A DNA stretch of 64,000 bases from Faecalibacterium prausnitzii (GTDB lineage Bacteria; Bacillota; Clostridia; Oscillospirales; Ruminococcaceae). Below the pieces are notes generated by a model. That model ran no database searches. It saw only the letters and a program-made list of their open reading frames with translations, and was not told the DNA's origin. Both the position numbers and the translations under genes were made by a program. The DNA lies in the NCBI RefSeq assembly GCF_019967995.1, contig NZ_CP065377.1, forward strand, positions 1,860,001-1,924,000, read 5' to 3'. Shown here one piece after another: positions 45,846 to 54,742 of this stretch. Each line of letters opens with the position of its first letter. Position 1 is the stretch's first letter.

Positions 45846-47188
45846 TGCAATTTCTCGTCGCAGCGCCCTGTTCCGGCAGCGGCAAGACCACCCTGACCTG
45901 TGCGCTGCTGGCCGCGCTCAAGCGGCGCGGGGCCGACCCCTGCGCGTTCAAGAGCGGGCCGGACTACATCGACCCCATGTTCCACCGGGCCGTGCTGGGG
46001 GTCGAGAGCCACAACCTCGACCTCTTTTTCTCCGCACCGGATACCGTGCGCGCCCTTTATGCACAGGGTGCCGCCGGGCACGGGGCGGCGGTGTGCGAGG
46101 GGGCCATGGGCTTTTACGATGGCCTGGGCGGCGTGACCGACACGGCCAGCGCCTGGCATCTGGCCGACACGCTGGGCCTGCCGGTGCTGCTGGTCGTCCC
46201 GGCCAAAGGGGCCAGTTTGACCCTGGCCGCGCAGATCAACGGGCTGAAAACGTTCCGCACCCCCAGCCGCATCGTCGGCGTTCTGCTCAACGACTGCACC
46301 TCTGCTTTGTACAAGATGCTCAAACCGATGCTGGAACGCGAGACCGGTCTGCCGGTGCTGGGGCATCTGCCCCGCCTGCCGGAGGCGTCCATCGAGAGCC
46401 GCCATCTGGGGCTGAAGACCGCCGGGGAGATCGCCGGGCTTCAGCAAAAGATCGCCCTTCTTGCGGATGCGCTGGTGCTGGACTGGGTGCAGTTCCAGGC
46501 CCTGACCGACCGGCCTGCACCGCTGGCTCAGCCTGCCGCCCGCGCCCCGGCGCGCACCCGCATCGCCGTTGCGCAGGACGAAGCCTTTTGCTTTGCCTAC
46601 GCCGAAACGCTGGAGGCCCTGACCGCCGCCGGGGCCGAGCTTGTCCCATTCAGCCCCCTGCACGATGCGGCCCTTCCGCCGGAGCTTGGCGGGCTGTATC
46701 TGCCGGGCGGCTACCCGGAACTGTACGCAGAGCCGCTGAGCGAGAACCGCTCGATGCGGGCTTCTGTGCAGCAGGCCGTGGAGCACGGTCTGCCCACCGT
46801 GGCCGAGTGCGGCGGCTTCCTCTATCTGGGGCAGACGCTCGAAGACGCCGACGGCACCGTCTGGCCCATGGCGGGCGTCCTGCCGGGCAGCGGCTTCCCG
46901 GTCGGGCGGCTGGTGCGGTTCGGGTACGCGGAGCTGACCGCCCGCGCCGACAGCCTGCTGTTCCGCGCCGGAGAGTCCTTCCCCGCCCACGAGTTCCACC
47001 ACTGGGACTCGACCGCGAACGGCACAGCGTTGACCGCTGCAAAAGCCAACGGCCGCAGCTGGGCCTGCAGCTTTGCCAATGAACATCTCTATGCGGGTTT
47101 TCCGCATCTGTACTGGGCAGGCACCCCCCTGCCCCGGCGGTTCGTGGAAGCCGCCGTACTCGATCACCAGAAGGAGCAGACCCCATGA
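45842..47188 (+). CDS. cbiA: Cobyrinate a,c-diamide synthase
   Basis: 448 residues. N-terminal P-loop amidoligase domain (APCSGSGKTTLT, FKSGPDYIDPMFH) and C-terminal class I glutamine amidotransferase with the nucleophile in VAECGGFLYLG (about 320). Amidates the a and c side chains using glutamine and ATP. Confidence 0.95.
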   Translation: MMQFLVAAPCSGSGKTTLTCALLAALKRRGADPCAFKSGPDYIDPMFHRAVLGVESHNLDLFFSAPDTVRALYAQGAAGHGAAVCEGAMGFYDGLGGVTDTASAWHLADTLGLPVLLVVPAKGASLTLAAQINGLKTFRTPSRIVGVLLNDCTSALYKMLKPMLERETGLPVLGHLPRLPEASIESRHLGLKTAGEIAGLQQKIALLADALVLDWVQFQALTDRPAPLAQPAARAPARTRIAVAQDEAFCFAYAETLEALTAAGAELVPFSPLHDAALPPELGGLYLPGGYPELYAEPLSENRSMRASVQQAVEHGLPTVAECGGFLYLGQTLEDADGTVWPMAGVLPGSGFPVGRLVRFGYAELTARADSLLFRAGESFPAHEFHHWDSTANGTALTAAKANGRSWACSFANEHLYAGFPHLYWAGTPLPRRFVEAAVLDHQKEQTP

Positions 47189-48249
47189 CCGAACCGGAAC
47201 TGAAACAGCTTCTCACCGCCATCACCCCGCCCAGCGAGACCGCCCGCGCGGCCGCACACGCCCACTGGGCCAGCCTGGCCAAGCCGCTGGGCGGGCTGGG
47301 CGCACTGGAGACCCTGCTGGAAGATGCCGCCGCCCTGACCGGCACGGCGCAGCTTGCCTTTGACCGCCGGGCCGTCCTTGTGCTCTGCGCGGACAACGGT
47401 GTCGTGGCCCAGGGCGTGAGCCAGACCGACCAGAGCGTGACCCGCGCCGTAGCCGAAAACCTTGCGGCGCGGCGGACGAGCGTCTGCCAGATGGCAAAAA
47501 CGGCCCGCTGCGAGGTCGTGCCGGTGGACATGGGCATGGCAGGCGCCCCGGTGCCGGGCATCATCCCCCGCCGCATCGCCGCCGGAACGGCAGACTTCAC
47601 CCAAGGCCCCGCCATGACCCGCGCCCAGGCTGTGGAGGCCATCGCGGCGGGCATCGAACTGGTGCGGGCGCAGAAGGCACAGGGGTGCCAGCTGCTCGCC
47701 ACCGGCGAGATGGGCATCGGCAACACCACCACGTCCAGCGCTGTGGCAGCGGTCCTGCTCGGCCAGCCTATTGAAGTTATGACCGGGCGGGGCGCGGGCC
47801 TTTCCGACGCCGGGCTGGCCCGCAAGCTGGACGCCATCCGGCGCGGCATCGCCCGCAACCAGCCCGATGCTGCCGACCCGCTGGACGTGCTGTCCAAACT
47901 GGGCGGCTTTGACATCGCCGGGCTGTGCGGGGTCTTCCTTGGCGGCGCACTGGAAGACCTGCCCATCCTGATGGATGGTTTCATCAGCGGGGTGGCGGCC
48001 CTGTGCGCGGTGCGGCTCTGCCCCGCCGCCGCCAAGGCCGTGTTCGCCAGCCACTGTTCCACCGAGCCTGCGGCCCGGCTGGTGCTGGAAGCGCTGGGCA
48101 AGGCCCCGCTCCTGACGGCGGGGCTCCACCTCGGCGAGGGCACCGGGGCTGTGGCCGCGCTTCCGCTGTGGGATCTGGCACTGGCGGTCTACGACCACTG
48201 CTATTCCTTCACGGAGGGCGGCATCCCGCCGTATACCCCCCAATGCTGA
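47185..48249 (+). CDS. cobT: Nicotinate-nucleotide:dimethylbenzimidazole phosphoribosyltransferase
   Basis: 354 residues. FDRRAVLVLCADNGVV, the LLATGEMGIGNTTTSSAV motif and the C-terminal catalytic region HLGEGTGAVAALPLWD. Activates the lower-ligand base as alpha-ribazole phosphate. No bluB or bza genes are seen, so the base may come from outside or be made elsewhere. Confidence 0.95.
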   Translation: MTEPELKQLLTAITPPSETARAAAHAHWASLAKPLGGLGALETLLEDAAALTGTAQLAFDRRAVLVLCADNGVVAQGVSQTDQSVTRAVAENLAARRTSVCQMAKTARCEVVPVDMGMAGAPVPGIIPRRIAAGTADFTQGPAMTRAQAVEAIAAGIELVRAQKAQGCQLLATGEMGIGNTTTSSAVAAVLLGQPIEVMTGRGAGLSDAGLARKLDAIRRGIARNQPDAADPLDVLSKLGGFDIAGLCGVFLGGALEDLPILMDGFISGVAALCAVRLCPAAAKAVFASHCSTEPAARLVLEALGKAPLLTAGLHLGEGTGAVAALPLWDLALAVYDHCYSFTEGGIPPYTPQC

Positions 48250-48764
48250 CGCTGGTGATCGGCGGCGCAGCCAGCGGAAAAAGCGCGTACGCCGAACGCC
48301 TTGTGCTGCAGACCGCGCTCCCGCGCTATTACCTTGCCACGATGCAGGTATGGGACGCCGAGTGCGCCGCACGGGTGGAAAAGCACCGCCGGATGCGGGC
48401 GGAAAAGCAGTTCGAGACATTGGAGTGCCCCCTGCATCTGGGCGTGGTGCGCCTGCCCGCGCGGGGCACCGCCCTGCTGGAAGACCTTGGCAACCTGACC
48501 GCCAACGAACTTTACGACCCCGCCGGGGCGGGCGAAGCCGCCGCTTCGGCCATTCTGGACGGTCTGGACAAATTGGCCGCGCAATGTGAACACCTCGTCG
48601 TCGTTTCGAACGAAGTGTTCAGCGGCGGGGCAAACTACATGGGCGACACCGACCGGTATCTGAAGGCTCTGGCGCAGGTCAACAACGCCCTTGCGGCCCG
48701 CGCCGATGCAGTGGTGCGGGTGGTGTGCGGCATCCCGGTCTATCATAAAGGAGGCCCGTCATGA
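48243..48764 (+). CDS. cobU: Adenosylcobinamide kinase/guanylyltransferase
   Basis: 173 residues. P-loop GGAASGKSAYAE, the YLATMQVWDAECAARVEKHRRMR segment with the guanylylated His, and VVVSNEVFSGG. Converts adenosylcobinamide to its GDP form for nucleotide-loop assembly. Overlaps cobT and cobS by a few bases. Confidence 0.92.
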   Translation: MLTLVIGGAASGKSAYAERLVLQTALPRYYLATMQVWDAECAARVEKHRRMRAEKQFETLECPLHLGVVRLPARGTALLEDLGNLTANELYDPAGAGEAAASAILDGLDKLAAQCEHLVVVSNEVFSGGANYMGDTDRYLKALAQVNNALAARADAVVRVVCGIPVYHKGGPS

Positions 48765-49513
48765 TCGTTTTGCAGACCATTGCCGTGGCATTTGCCATGT
48801 TTTCAGCCATCCCGGTGCCGCAGTTCGACTGGAACGAAAAGAACATGCGCTACGCGATGTGCGCGTTCCCGCTCATCGGCGCGGTATGCGGAGCCCTGTG
48901 GTGCTTATGCGGGGCACTGCCGCTCCCGGCACTCGTCCGAGCGGGCGGGTTCTGCCTCATCCCCGTCTGGGTCACAGGCGGCATCCATCTGGACGGCTAC
49001 GCCGACACCTGCGACGCCCTTTCCAGCTACGGCGGCAGGGAAAAGAAATTGGAGATTCTGAAAGACCCCCACTGCGGGGCCTTTGCCGTCATCCGGCTGT
49101 GCAGTTATTTTCTGGCTTATTTCGCGCTGTGCACGGCCGTGCAGTTCACGCCGCGCATCGGCCTCTGCTGGACGCTGGCACTGGTGCTGGAGCGGGCGCT
49201 TTCGGGCCTTGCCATCGCCTCCTTCCCGCTGGCCAGGAACACCGGCCTTGCCCACACGTTCGCTTCGGTCGCAGACCGCAAGGCCGTCCGCAGCGTGCTG
49301 CTGGTTCTGGCGGGCCTGCTCAGCGCTGCGCTGGTGCTGCTGGGCGGCGGGGCGCTCGTTCTTGCGGCGCTTCTTGTTTTCTGGCGCTATCGTGTTGTTT
49401 CCGACCGGCAGTTCGGCGGCATCACCGGCGATCTGGCCGGATGGTTCCTGCAAAAAGCGGAGCTTTGGATGCTGGCGGCACTGGCCGCCTGCCAATGGGG
49501 AGGGCTGTTATGA
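48761..49513 (+). CDS. cobS: Cobalamin-5'-phosphate synthase
   Basis: 250 residues, polytopic membrane protein. The acidic signature GGIHLDGYADTCDALSSYG (about 72-90) is the catalytic loop. Joins adenosyl-GDP-cobinamide and alpha-ribazole phosphate. Confidence 0.93.
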   Translation: MIVLQTIAVAFAMFSAIPVPQFDWNEKNMRYAMCAFPLIGAVCGALWCLCGALPLPALVRAGGFCLIPVWVTGGIHLDGYADTCDALSSYGGREKKLEILKDPHCGAFAVIRLCSYFLAYFALCTAVQFTPRIGLCWTLALVLERALSGLAIASFPLARNTGLAHTFASVADRKAVRSVLLVLAGLLSAALVLLGGGALVLAALLVFWRYRVVSDRQFGGITGDLAGWFLQKAELWMLAALAACQWGGLL

Positions 49514-49827
49514 TCTTCATCACCGGGCCGCTGTACAGCGGCAAGCGCACCTTTGCGCAGAACTTCCCCGGCACCCGCATCACCGATGTGCAGGAGCTGG
49601 CCGCAGCGGCGGAGGATCTGGAAAGCCTTGCAGACCGCCTCGCCGCGTATGACCTCGTCCTCGCCACCGAGGTAGGCGGCGGTGTCGTGCCCATGGACGC
49701 AGCCGAACGCGCCGCGCGGGAAGCCGCCGGGCGGCTGGCCTGCCTGCTGGCCGCGCGGGCCGACTGTGTGGTCCAGATGTTCTGCGGCCTGCCCACCGTC
49801 CTGAAAGGAGAACTTCCCCCATGCTGA
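49510..49827 (+). CDS. Short CobU-like protein
   Basis: 105 residues. It keeps a P-loop variant (ITGPLYSGKRTFA) and the CobU C-terminal half (VLATEVGGGVVPMDAAERAAREAAGRL, VVQMFCGLPTVLKG) but lacks the middle segment with the catalytic His region. It overlaps cobS and cobC, so it is kept in the operon in frame with SD-like overlap. Either a second, minimal kinase or a regulatory remnant. Not a simple degraded copy of the neighbouring cobU: the sequences differ throughout. Confidence 0.75.
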   Translation: MIFITGPLYSGKRTFAQNFPGTRITDVQELAAAAEDLESLADRLAAYDLVLATEVGGGVVPMDAAERAAREAAGRLACLLAARADCVVQMFCGLPTVLKGELPPC

Positions 49828-50420
49828 TCTATCTTCTGCGCCACGGCCTGACCGCCTACAATGCCGAAAAGCGCTATCAGGGCCAGCGGGACATCCCGCT
49901 CTCGCCCGAAGGGCGGGCCCAGCTCCGCCAGGCCGACCTCCGGCCCCGGACGGTCTACATCACCCCGCTCTGCCGCACCCGCCAGACCGCCGAGGTGCTC
50001 TTCCCGGACGCCGACCTCGTGGAGGTGCGCGATTTGCAGGAGATGTGCTTTGGCAGCTTTGAGGGGCGGAATTTCATCGAGATGGAGCACGACCCGGATT
50101 ACCTCGCCTGGGTGAACGCCAACTGCGAAAGCCCCTGCCCCGACGGTGAGACGAAGGCGGTCTTCTCCGAGCGGGTCTGCAAGGCGTTCTCCGCACTGGT
50201 GGACCAGGCCCTTGCCGACGGCGAGGAGACCCTCGTCATTCTGGCCCACGGCGGCACCCAGATGGCCGCTATGGAGCGCTATGCGCTGCCCCATGCAGAT
50301 TACTACCACTGGTGCGCCCCGAATGCGGGCGGCTATCTGCTGGATGCCCGCGACTGGGCCGAACAGCGGGTGCTCCACCTCGCGCGCACCGTGCAATACA
50401 CAAAGGAGGCGGCAGAATGA
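49821..50420 (+). CDS. cobC: Alpha-ribazole phosphatase (histidine phosphatase family)
   Basis: 199 residues. RHG motif LLRHGLTAYN at the N-terminus, GFEGR-like SFEGRNFIEM and the second His in VILAHGGTQMAAM. Removes phosphate in lower-loop assembly, as expected from its place among cob genes. The family also contains unrelated phosphatases, so context decides. Confidence 0.88.
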   Translation: MLIYLLRHGLTAYNAEKRYQGQRDIPLSPEGRAQLRQADLRPRTVYITPLCRTRQTAEVLFPDADLVEVRDLQEMCFGSFEGRNFIEMEHDPDYLAWVNANCESPCPDGETKAVFSERVCKAFSALVDQALADGEETLVILAHGGTQMAAMERYALPHADYYHWCAPNAGGYLLDARDWAEQRVLHLARTVQYTKEAAE

Positions 50421-51379
50421 TCGGAGCAGCCGTTTTGGGTGGGTTCGTGCTGGATCTTCTCTTTGGCGACCCCGCGTGGCTCCCCCACCCCGTGGTGTAC
50501 ATGGGCAGGGCCATCTCGGCGCTGGAACGGCGGCTGCGGGCCCGCCTGCCCCGGACGCCGCAGGGTGAACTGCTGGGCGGTGCCATTCTGGCGTTCTGCC
50601 TGCCGGTGGGCACCTTCCTGCTGACGAGCCTCGTCTGCCTGGGGGCCGCAGCGCTCAGCTCCTGGCTGGGGCTGGCCGTGCAGATGTTCTGGTGCGGGCA
50701 GGCGCTGGCCGCAAAGGGGCTGGCGCAGGAGAGCACCCGCGTCTACCGGGAGCTTATCAAGCCGGACCTGCCCGCCGCCCGCCGGGCCGTGAGCCGCATC
50801 GTGGGGCGGGACACCCAGAATTTGACGCTGGAGGGCGTGACCAAAGCCGCCGTGGAGACCGTAGCCGAAAACGCCAGCGACGGCGTCATCGCGCCGCTGC
50901 TCTATATGCTGCTGGGCGGTGCCCCGCTGGCCCTGACCTACAAGGCCATCAACACGATGGACAGCATGCTCGGCTACAAAAACGAGACGTATCTTTATTT
51001 CGGCCGCGCCGCCGCCAAACTGGACGATGCGGCGAACTATCTGCCCAGCCGGATCGCCGGGCTGCTCTGGGCCGCTGCGGCGGCGCTTACCGGGAACAGC
51101 GCTTCGGGCGCGTGGAAGATCTGGCGGCGGGACCGCCGGAACCATGCCAGCCCCAACAGCGCCCAGACCGAAAGCGCCTGCGCCGGGGCTTTGGGCGTCC
51201 AGCTGGCGGGGCCCGCCTGCTACTTTGGCGAATATTATGACAAACCCACCATCGGCGACCCTCTGCGGCCCATTGAGCCGGAGGACATCCGCCGCGCCAA
51301 CCGGATGATGTATGCCGAAAGCCTGCTGGCACTGGCCATCGGGCTGGCAATCCGGCTGGCGGTCTGTAGATTCATGTAA
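50417..51379 (+). CDS. cbiB: Adenosylcobinamide-phosphate synthase
   Basis: 320 residues, membrane protein. DLLFGDPAWLPHPVVYMGR at the N-terminus, AVETVAENASDGVIAPLLY and NTMDSMLGYKNETYLYFGRAAAKLDD are the family signatures. Attaches the aminopropanol phosphate made by CobD. Confidence 0.95.
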   Translation: MIGAAVLGGFVLDLLFGDPAWLPHPVVYMGRAISALERRLRARLPRTPQGELLGGAILAFCLPVGTFLLTSLVCLGAAALSSWLGLAVQMFWCGQALAAKGLAQESTRVYRELIKPDLPAARRAVSRIVGRDTQNLTLEGVTKAAVETVAENASDGVIAPLLYMLLGGAPLALTYKAINTMDSMLGYKNETYLYFGRAAAKLDDAANYLPSRIAGLLWAAAAALTGNSASGAWKIWRRDRRNHASPNSAQTESACAGALGVQLAGPACYFGEYYDKPTIGDPLRPIEPEDIRRANRMMYAESLLALAIGLAIRLAVCRFM

Positions 51380-51390
51380 GGAGACGACCC

Positions 51391-52443
51391 ATGGAACAAT
51401 TGGTACACGGCGGCGACTGGGCCGGATACCGGGCACAGTTCGGGCGGGATGCGCTGGACTTTTCGGCCAACGTGAGCCCGCTGGGGCTGCCGGAGGGGGT
51501 GGCAAAGGCCATCACGGCGGCACTCCCCACCGCAGACCGCTACCCGGACCCGCTCTGCCGGGAACTGCGGGCAAAGCTCGCCCTGCACGAGGGTGTGCCC
51601 GCAGACCACATCCTCTGCGGCAACGGCGCGGCCGACCTCATCTTCCGGCTGGTGTGGGCCAGAAAGCCCCGCCGGGCGCTGGTCACCGCCCCCACGTTCG
51701 CCGAATATGCAGCCGCACTCGAAACCGTCGGCTGCACGGTGGAGCGCTTCATCTTGCAGGCGGCAGACGATTTTGCGGTGCCGGAAGCGTTCCTCTCCGC
51801 CATCGACGACCGGGTGGACCTCGTCTTCCTCTGCCAGCCCAACAACCCCACCGGCCAGCTCACCCCGCCGGACTTCGTGGCCCGCATCCTGCAGCGCTGC
51901 ACCGCCTGCGGGGCGCTGCTCGTGCTGGACGAATGTTTCCTCGATTTTCTGCCCGACCATGCGCAGCTGACCGCAAAGCCGCTGCTGGGCAGCGGCGATC
52001 TTCTGATCCTGAAAGCCTTCACCAAACTGTATGGCATGGCAGGCGTCCGGCTGGGGTACGCTCTGAGCGCGGACACGGCCCTGCTGGACGCCATGCAGCA
52101 CACCGGCCAGCCCTGGGCTGTTTCCAGCCTGGCGCAGGCGGCGGGGCTGGCCGCACTGGACGAGACCGCCTACGTGGAGCAGGTCCGCGCCCTCATCGCG
52201 GCGCAGCGGTCCCTGCTGGCCTCCGGCCTGCGGGCTCTGGGGCTGCGGGTGTTGGATGGGCGCGCCAATTATCTGTTGTTCCAAGGCCCCGAAACGCTGG
52301 GCGAGACCCTGCGGCAGAAGGGCGTCGTTCTGCGCAGCTGCGCAAATTATCCGGGCCTTGACGGCAGCTGGTACCGCACCGCCGTGCGCACGGCGGCGGA
52401 AAACGAGCAGCTGCTCCAGACCCTTTCGGAGGTGTTTTCATGA
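51391..52443 (+). CDS. cobD: Threonine-phosphate decarboxylase
   Basis: 350 residues, PLP enzyme of aminotransferase class I/II. DFSANVSPLGLPEG at the N-terminus, CQPNNPTGQL and the PLP lysine in LKAFTKLYGMAGVRLGY. Supplies (R)-1-amino-2-propanol phosphate. Histidinol-phosphate aminotransferases are close relatives; the operon settles it. Confidence 0.92.
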   Translation: MEQLVHGGDWAGYRAQFGRDALDFSANVSPLGLPEGVAKAITAALPTADRYPDPLCRELRAKLALHEGVPADHILCGNGAADLIFRLVWARKPRRALVTAPTFAEYAAALETVGCTVERFILQAADDFAVPEAFLSAIDDRVDLVFLCQPNNPTGQLTPPDFVARILQRCTACGALLVLDECFLDFLPDHAQLTAKPLLGSGDLLILKAFTKLYGMAGVRLGYALSADTALLDAMQHTGQPWAVSSLAQAAGLAALDETAYVEQVRALIAAQRSLLASGLRALGLRVLDGRANYLLFQGPETLGETLRQKGVVLRSCANYPGLDGSWYRTAVRTAAENEQLLQTLSEVFS

Positions 52444-53936
52444 GCAAAGCCCGGTGCATCATGGTCCAGGGCACGATGAGCGGCGCGGGCAAAAGCCTGC
52501 TGTGCGCGGCCCTCTGCCGCATTTTTGCGCAGGACGGCTACCGCGTGGCCCCCTTCAAGAGCCAGAACATGGCGCTGAACAGCTTCGTCACCCGCGACGG
52601 GCTTGAAATGGGCCGGGCGCAGGTGGTGCAGGCCCAGGCAGCCGGCATCGAGCCGGATGTCCGGATGAACCCCATCCTCCTCAAGCCCAGCAGCGATGTG
52701 GGCAGTCAGGTCATCGTGAACGGCGAGGTGCGGGGCCAGATGCCCGCCGCCGTCTACTTCAAGATGAAAAAATCCCTCATTCCGGACATTCTCGCCGCCT
52801 ACAATAGCCTGGCCGAGGATGTGGACATCATCGTCATCGAGGGGGCCGGTAGCCCCGCCGAGATCAACCTGAAGGCCGACGACATCGTGAACATGGGCCT
52901 CGCCCGGCTTGTGGACGCACCAGTGCTTCTGGCGGGCGACATCGACCGGGGCGGCGTTTTTGCCCAGCTGTACGGCACCGTAGCGCTGCTGGAGCCGGAC
53001 GAACGTGCCCGCATCAAAGGGCTCATCATCAACAAATTCCGGGGCGACGTCGAGATCCTGCGCCCCGGCCTTGCCATGCTGGAAGAGAAGACTCATCTGC
53101 CGGTGCTGGGCGTCGTGCCCTACCTGAAGGTGGACATCGAGGACGAGGATTCGCTCTCCGAACGGCTGGATGCCGACAAAGCGGTCAAGCCGCTGGACCT
53201 CGCCATCGTCCGGCTGCCCCACATCTCGAACTTCACCGATTTCATGCCGCTGGAGCAGCACCCGCTGCTCGGTGTGCGGTATGTACAAAACGCGCGCACC
53301 CTCGGCACACCCGACCTGATCCTGCTGCCCGGCACCAAGAACACCATCGACGACCTGCTCTGGCTGCGGCAGTCCGGTCTGGAACCGGCCCTGCTCAAGC
53401 TGGCTGCGCGGGGCACCCCGGTCTTCGGCGTCTGCGGCGGGTATCAGATGCTGGGCAAAACGCTGGCTGACCCCATGGGCAGCGAGAGCGGCCGTCCGCA
53501 GACCCTGCGCGGGCTGGGTCTGCTGCCCACCCGCACCGTCTTTACTGCGCAAAAACGCCGCACCCAGACCCACGCCACCGCCGCGGCCGGGCCGTTTGCC
53601 GGGGCCGCGCTGACGGGCTATGAGATCCACACCGGCCGCACCGAGGTGCAGGGCCTCCCCTTCTGCACCCAGGCCGATGGCCACCCCGAAGGCTGTGTGC
53701 AGGGCGATGTTTTCGGCACCTATCTGCACGGCCTTTTTGACACCGGCGAACTGACCGAAAAACTCGTAGAATTTTTGTGCAAACGAAAGGGCATCCGCCC
53801 CGAAAGTGCTGCGCTCATCCCGATGGAGCAATACCGCCAGCAGCAGTTCGACCGGCTGGCCGACGGGGTACGCAGCGCTCTGGATCTGGATGCACTCTAC
53901 GCCGCAATGGGCCTGAACGGAAGGAGCCGCACATGA
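52440..53936 (+). CDS. cbiP: Cobyric acid synthase
   Basis: 498 residues. N-terminal QGTMSGAGKSLLCAALCR and FKSQNMALNSFVT, C-terminal glutamine amidotransferase with VFGVCGGYQMLG (about 325) and the His of GTYLHGLFD. Amidates the remaining b, d, e and g positions. Confidence 0.95.
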   Translation: MSKARCIMVQGTMSGAGKSLLCAALCRIFAQDGYRVAPFKSQNMALNSFVTRDGLEMGRAQVVQAQAAGIEPDVRMNPILLKPSSDVGSQVIVNGEVRGQMPAAVYFKMKKSLIPDILAAYNSLAEDVDIIVIEGAGSPAEINLKADDIVNMGLARLVDAPVLLAGDIDRGGVFAQLYGTVALLEPDERARIKGLIINKFRGDVEILRPGLAMLEEKTHLPVLGVVPYLKVDIEDEDSLSERLDADKAVKPLDLAIVRLPHISNFTDFMPLEQHPLLGVRYVQNARTLGTPDLILLPGTKNTIDDLLWLRQSGLEPALLKLAARGTPVFGVCGGYQMLGKTLADPMGSESGRPQTLRGLGLLPTRTVFTAQKRRTQTHATAAAGPFAGAALTGYEIHTGRTEVQGLPFCTQADGHPEGCVQGDVFGTYLHGLFDTGELTEKLVEFLCKRKGIRPESAALIPMEQYRQQQFDRLADGVRSALDLDALYAAMGLNGRSRT

Positions 53937-54604
53937 CACCGCAGCATCATCTCCCCGCCGACATCGAGCGGACGAGCCTTTCCATCATCACCGCCGAGCT
54001 GGAAGCTCTGGGCCTGACCCCGCCGCCGGAAACGGCTGCGGTGGTCAAGCGGGTCATCCACACCACGGCGGATTTCGATTACGCCCGGAATCTGCGCTTC
54101 ACGCCGGGTGCTGTCGCCGCCGGAGTCGCCGCCCTGCGGGCCGGGACGCCCATCGTCACCGACACCAACATGGCGCTGGCCGGCATCACACGGCCCGGCC
54201 TTGCCAAAGTGGGCAGCGCGGCGCTCTGCTACATGGCCGACCCGGAGGTCGCCGCCGCCGCCAAGACCGCCGGGACCACCCGTGCCGTGGCCTCCATGCA
54301 CCGGGCCGCGCAGGAGCATCCGGGTGCCATCCTGGCCGTCGGCAATGCCCCCACGGCGCTTCTGACCATCGCCGAAGAGATCGAGGCCGGGCTGCGGCCT
54401 GCGCTCGTCATCGGGGTGCCGGTCGGTTTTGTGAACGTGGTGGAGAGCAAAGAGATCCTCTTCGCCGCCTGCGAAGCCCACGGCGTCCCCGCCATCGCCG
54501 CCATGGGCCGCAAGGGCGGCAGCAACGTCGCCGCCGCCATCTGCAACGCGCTGGTCTACTCTGCCGCCGAAATGCTGGACCCCACCGCGAGAGGGTGGAA
54601 ATAG
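53933..54604 (+). CDS. cbiC: Cobalt-precorrin-8 methylmutase
   Basis: 223 residues. Catalytic His in VIHTTADFDY, TDTNMALAGI and VGFVNVVESKE motifs. Moves the C11 methyl to C12. Last gene of the operon, followed by a terminator. Confidence 0.95.
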   Translation: MTPQHHLPADIERTSLSIITAELEALGLTPPPETAAVVKRVIHTTADFDYARNLRFTPGAVAAGVAALRAGTPIVTDTNMALAGITRPGLAKVGSAALCYMADPEVAAAAKTAGTTRAVASMHRAAQEHPGAILAVGNAPTALLTIAEEIEAGLRPALVIGVPVGFVNVVESKEILFAACEAHGVPAIAAMGRKGGSNVAAAICNALVYSAAEMLDPTARGWK

Positions 54605-54615
54605 GCTGAAACACG

Positions 54616-54654
54616 CAAGGCCGCTCCCCTGCACAATGCACGGGAACGGCCTTG
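54616..54654 (+). terminator. Terminator of the cobalamin operon
   Basis: CAAGGCCG (54616-54623) pairs with CGGCCTTG (54647-54654), with inner CTCCC/GGGA pairs and TTTG after it. Confidence 0.75.
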
Positions 54655-54671
54655 TTTGCTGTCCATTCAAA

Positions 54672-54736
54672 ACGCCTCTGGACGGTCTGCGCGCTCTCCC
54701 GGTTCCATGGGAGGGGCACACTCCATCCGGAGGCGT
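54672..54736 (-). terminator. Terminator of glmS
   Basis: ACGCCTC (54672-54678) pairs with GAGGCGT (54730-54736), long inner arm. On the minus strand TTTTG follows, seven bases past the glmS stop. Confidence 0.6.
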
Positions 54737-54742
54737 CTGTTT

